DNA from: Halomonas qaidamensis | GTDB lineage: Bacteria; Pseudomonadota; Gammaproteobacteria; Pseudomonadales; Halomonadaceae | Direction: 5' to 3' | DNA length: 64,000 nt | Assembly: GCF_025917315.1 (NCBI RefSeq) | Contig: NZ_CP080627.1 | Span: forward strand, 2,356,001-2,420,000 | Part shown: piece after piece, positions 61,545 through 64,000 of the stretch | Numbering within the stretch: the stretch's first letter is position 1 | Layout of the letters: each line of letters starts with the position of its first letter | The notes under the pieces: model-generated | Databases searched by the model: none | What the model was told of the DNA's origin: nothing | The model's input: only the letters and a program-made list of their open reading frames with translations | Program-made: the position numbers and the translations under genes

Positions 61545-64000
61545 TTAAGAAAACTCTTCACGCTGGGTTAGCGTATAAGCATTCGCTAACGCCATGCGCA
61601 ACTGCTCGGTACTAAAACATAGTTGCGCTCGCTGTCGAGCTGCTTTCCCTAACTGCCTGCACCGAACCACATCACCGGCAAGCTTAGCCACCTGCTCAGC
61701 AGCGGCCATCGTGTCACCAAAGGGAACCAGTATACCTGTGGCTTCCTCGTCGCTTTCAGCTGCAAGAACATCGTCAGCAACAACAAGCTCACTTAATGCG
61801 CCCCAGTTATACGCCACCACAGGCCTGGCCGCGGCCATTGCTTCTAATACCGTACGCCCAAAAGACTCCTGAAAGCGCGATAGGTTCACCACGATATCCA
61901 ACTGCGCCAAAGCCGTTTCAGGGTGCTCCACATAGCCCGAAAAGCGTATATTGATGGGTGCCTTGCCTTGAGCTTGGCGGCGCTGTAGGTCGGCAATGGC
62001 GGGTGTTTCCCCACCAAACAGCACGACTTCCACCCTGGGGGCCAACGTGGATAGATAAGCCGCCATTTGCTCTACATCTTGCAAGCCTTTTTTAGCCACA
62101 TTGCTACTCAACATGCCCACGCGCACGCGGGCCTGCGGGTTAAAATCTACGTCCGGTAGTGTAAGCAACGGCAACATGGCAATCGTATTGGGCACAATAG
62201 CTAGGCGCTTGCGGGAGCTAGGTAAGGTAAAAGCATCCGCCACACAGCGAGAGTTCGCTACTACAACATCTGCCAATTGATGCACTTGGGCCACTAGCTC
62301 ACTAGGTGTGGCACCCAATAGAGCGCACAAACTTTCATCAAAAGCAGGCAGTTCACGCACATGCACAAGAGCAGGAACGCCCGCCCGCTTCGCAGCGATA
62401 TAAGGCTCGTGTAGTACCGCAGTATTACCATGCAACGCACTGGCGTTGTAGCGAGCAATTAACGCTTCAAACTGCGCAACCGTAGTGTTATCGGCCTGTT
62501 TACCCACCTGCCACCAACCATAAGGCAGTACCACCAACGCCTTACAGCGCTGTAACAACGCCTGTTCATAGGCAAGATTATTAGCTTCCGGTAACGTCAC
62601 CACGACGTTCCAGCGCAGCTCGCCCATGGCATCCAGCACATCAACTAGACTACGTTCTGCACCAAACAGCGTACTACCTGCTTGATGGCCACAAAGTATG
62701 ACCGTAGGCCGGTTTGCGAAGACCCGCTCACCCTGCCATTCAGGGTGAGGCAGATAGCCCTTGGCCTGCCCCACGCTGAGATAATGCGCAAGCGGGTTCA
62801 TACTAGCTTCTGCTGCCTCAGGGTAACGACGCACATAGCCAGAAGTCGAAAATCCAGGACCAGGATCACGCCTCTCACTAGCGCCACTTTCCACATAGTG
62901 GTTTAACGGCTCTACCGGCGTGTGCTGCAAATCGATATAGCGGGTCAAATACCAGCCCGCATCTAACAGGCCAGATTCACTAATTAGCTCAAACTCACTA
63001 GGCGGCGGGTTCGGGGGCGCAGTCGCTCTAAGCATATCTGCGGGAGCTGTAAACAGCCGCTCAGTGGGCGCGATGGGCATAAATAGCCGTTGGGACGAAC
63101 GATGCCAGCGGCCTGCCAACTGCATATACCGAAAACGGTTGCCGATGAACTGACTCACCAAATGGGAAGCTGAGTGCTGGCTTAACGAGCCGCTATCCGC
63201 CAAGCCAAACGAAAGCGGCACGCCGGGCAGTACCTCACTAACGCTGCCTGCACCGAAGGCAGCGTCTACCCGCCAGCGCCACTCGGTATCCGCATTGACC
63301 TTTACCCCATCCCAATAGCCCAAGGCTTCAAACACTTCGCGGCGAAACATCAACGACGACATATTGGGATACACCCAACCGTACTCATCCAACCGCCAGC
63401 GATGGAACATAAGCTCAGGGGTTACCCGCACCCAGTGAGACAAGCACGCTTTGATACTAGGCTGATCAATTAACCACTGGCATTGCACAGCAAGTTTTTG
63501 GGGGTGCGACCAGTCATCGCTATCATGGGTAGTAATAAACGGGGCAGTTGCCGCCGCCATCCCCGTATTACGGGCAGCGTAAGCCCCTTGGTTTTGGGTA
63601 TGACGCAGTAACATCAAGGTAATATGGGGTGGAACACTGTCCTGAAGCTGCTCGACTTGAGTAACACTGTTATCAGAACTTGCATCGTCCACCACGATAA
63701 TTTCCAAGCGCACGCCCTGCTGATAAAACAGACCGGTAAGCGCCATCGCAATAGTATCCTCCGCGTTATACAGCGGAATCACCACACTGATAAAAGGCAG
63801 TGAATGGTGAATGGTGAGTAGTGAGTGTTGAGTGGTGAGGGGTGAGTCGTGGGCTGCAGCTCCCGTAGCGCGTGGTAAGCTTTCGCCGAAGGCGGTCGGA
63901 AGATGCTGCCCCTGAGACACGGAATAGTCAGGCGCGAGATTATACAAATGCAGCGGCTGCTCAGGGTCAGCCAAGGTAACTGGCTGTAATCCCTGGGCCT
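61545..64000 (-). CDS. Multi-domain glycosyltransferase (GT2 + GT4), 5' truncated by window
   Basis: At least 809 aa, with the frame open to the window edge, so the real start lies beyond 64000. A GT2 domain (FISVVIPLYNAEDTI, VVDDASSDNS, THDSDDW) comes first, then a central YLTRYIDLQ-like repeat region, then a GT4 domain (about 550-790; NVAKKGLQDVEQMA, NIRFSGYVEHP, SFGRTVLEAMAAARPVV). Residues just before the GT2 domain are coded by a heptanucleotide array and a REP-like sequence. Probably extends a surface polysaccharide. Confidence 0.85.
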   Translation of the reverse strand, partial: AQGLQPVTLADPEQPLHLYNLAPDYSVSQGQHLPTAFGESLPRATGAAAHDSPLTTQHSLLTIHHSLPFISVVIPLYNAEDTIAMALTGLFYQQGVRLEIIVVDDASSDNSVTQVEQLQDSVPPHITLMLLRHTQNQGAYAARNTGMAAATAPFITTHDSDDWSHPQKLAVQCQWLIDQPSIKACLSHWVRVTPELMFHRWRLDEYGWVYPNMSSLMFRREVFEALGYWDGVKVNADTEWRWRVDAAFGAGSVSEVLPGVPLSFGLADSGSLSQHSASHLVSQFIGNRFRYMQLAGRWHRSSQRLFMPIAPTERLFTAPADMLRATAPPNPPPSEFELISESGLLDAGWYLTRYIDLQHTPVEPLNHYVESGASERRDPGPGFSTSGYVRRYPEAAEASMNPLAHYLSVGQAKGYLPHPEWQGERVFANRPTVILCGHQAGSTLFGAERSLVDVLDAMGELRWNVVVTLPEANNLAYEQALLQRCKALVVLPYGWWQVGKQADNTTVAQFEALIARYNASALHGNTAVLHEPYIAAKRAGVPALVHVRELPAFDESLCALLGATPSELVAQVHQLADVVVANSRCVADAFTLPSSRKRLAIVPNTIAMLPLLTLPDVDFNPQARVRVGMLSSNVAKKGLQDVEQMAAYLSTLAPRVEVVLFGGETPAIADLQRRQAQGKAPINIRFSGYVEHPETALAQLDIVVNLSRFQESFGRTVLEAMAAARPVVAYNWGALSELVVADDVLAAESDEEATGILVPFGDTMAAAEQVAKLAGDVVRCRQLGKAARQRAQLCFSTEQLRMALANAYTLTQREEFS
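63800..63848. repeat. Heptanucleotide tandem array in a glycosyltransferase gene
   Basis: Seven 7-nt units (GTGAATG x2, GTGAGTA, GTGAGTG, TTGAGTG, GTGAGGG, GTGAGTC) on the plus strand, coding on the minus strand for SPLTTQHSLLTIHHSLP. Seven is not a multiple of three, so unit gain or loss would shift the frame. Confidence 0.85.
63865..63905. repeat. REP-like repeat D inside a coding frame
   Basis: GTAGCGCGTGGTAAGC followed by CGCCGAAGGCG, sharing the head of repeats A-C, directly next to the heptamer array and read through by the glycosyltransferase frame. Confidence 0.55.

Overview
The window looks like a gammaproteobacterium of the Halomonas/Vreelandella group. This is inferred from protein resemblance (GdhA, Rnk, CysQ, GalU, Pgi, ZIP, TRAP DctP), the tRNA-Arg, and the mosaic of core genes with IS200/IS605-type elements. 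No rRNA or other species-level marker is present.

Layout. (1) 1-15.1 kb is accessory and mosaic: a GFA-fold protein, a periplasmic sensor plus diguanylate cyclase pair, a GC-rich block of two beta-lactamase-fold serine hydrolases around a TpsB-type outer-membrane transporter with a divergent STAND-type regulator, a YdhR-like protein, and an AT-rich AAA-ATPase/subtilase pair that matches the IetAS anti-phage and plasmid-incompatibility family. It ends at the 3' end of a tRNA-Arg(CCT), a classic island boundary. (2) 15.2-18.4 kb: an AEC permease and a Cache/PAS/GGDEF cyclase. (3) 20.1-35.1 kb: one tightly coupled seven-gene capsule operon (kpsC, kpsS, SDR, sulfatase-fold membrane enzyme, a 2443-aa fully reducing polyketide/fatty-acid synthase, alpha-oxoamine synthase, rfaH), closed by a strong terminator. 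An IS sits directly in front of it. The gene set recalls the rhizobial rkp-1 (rkpA/G/H/I/J) region and suggests a dedicated lipid made for a Kdo-linked capsule. (4) 35.1-39.5 kb: a self-sufficient P450-reductase fusion with an orphan TRAP binding protein and a divergent IclR regulator. (5) 39.7-48.9 kb: hipBA, rnk and gdhA among IS200/IS605 debris. A copper amine oxidase gene (tynA) is broken in three places by three different TnpB-type elements, and two of the junctions can be rejoined in frame. (6) 49.2-64 kb: a ZIP transporter, cysQ, galU, pgi, then polysaccharide genes on the minus strand with unusual fusions (glycosyltransferase-phosphoglucomutase; glycosyltransferase-AlgX/J-like) and a multi-domain glycosyltransferase that runs off the window.

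How they fit. GalU, Pgi and Pgm supply sugar nucleotides, the right-hand glycosyltransferases build a surface polysaccharide, and the central operon would make the lipid/Kdo anchor, with RfaH allowing long operons to be transcribed. Short interspersed REP-like repeats and degenerate tandem repeats (7, 15 and 16 nt) are scattered through the polysaccharide half. All family assignments are from reading translated sequence and remembered families; no database search was run.
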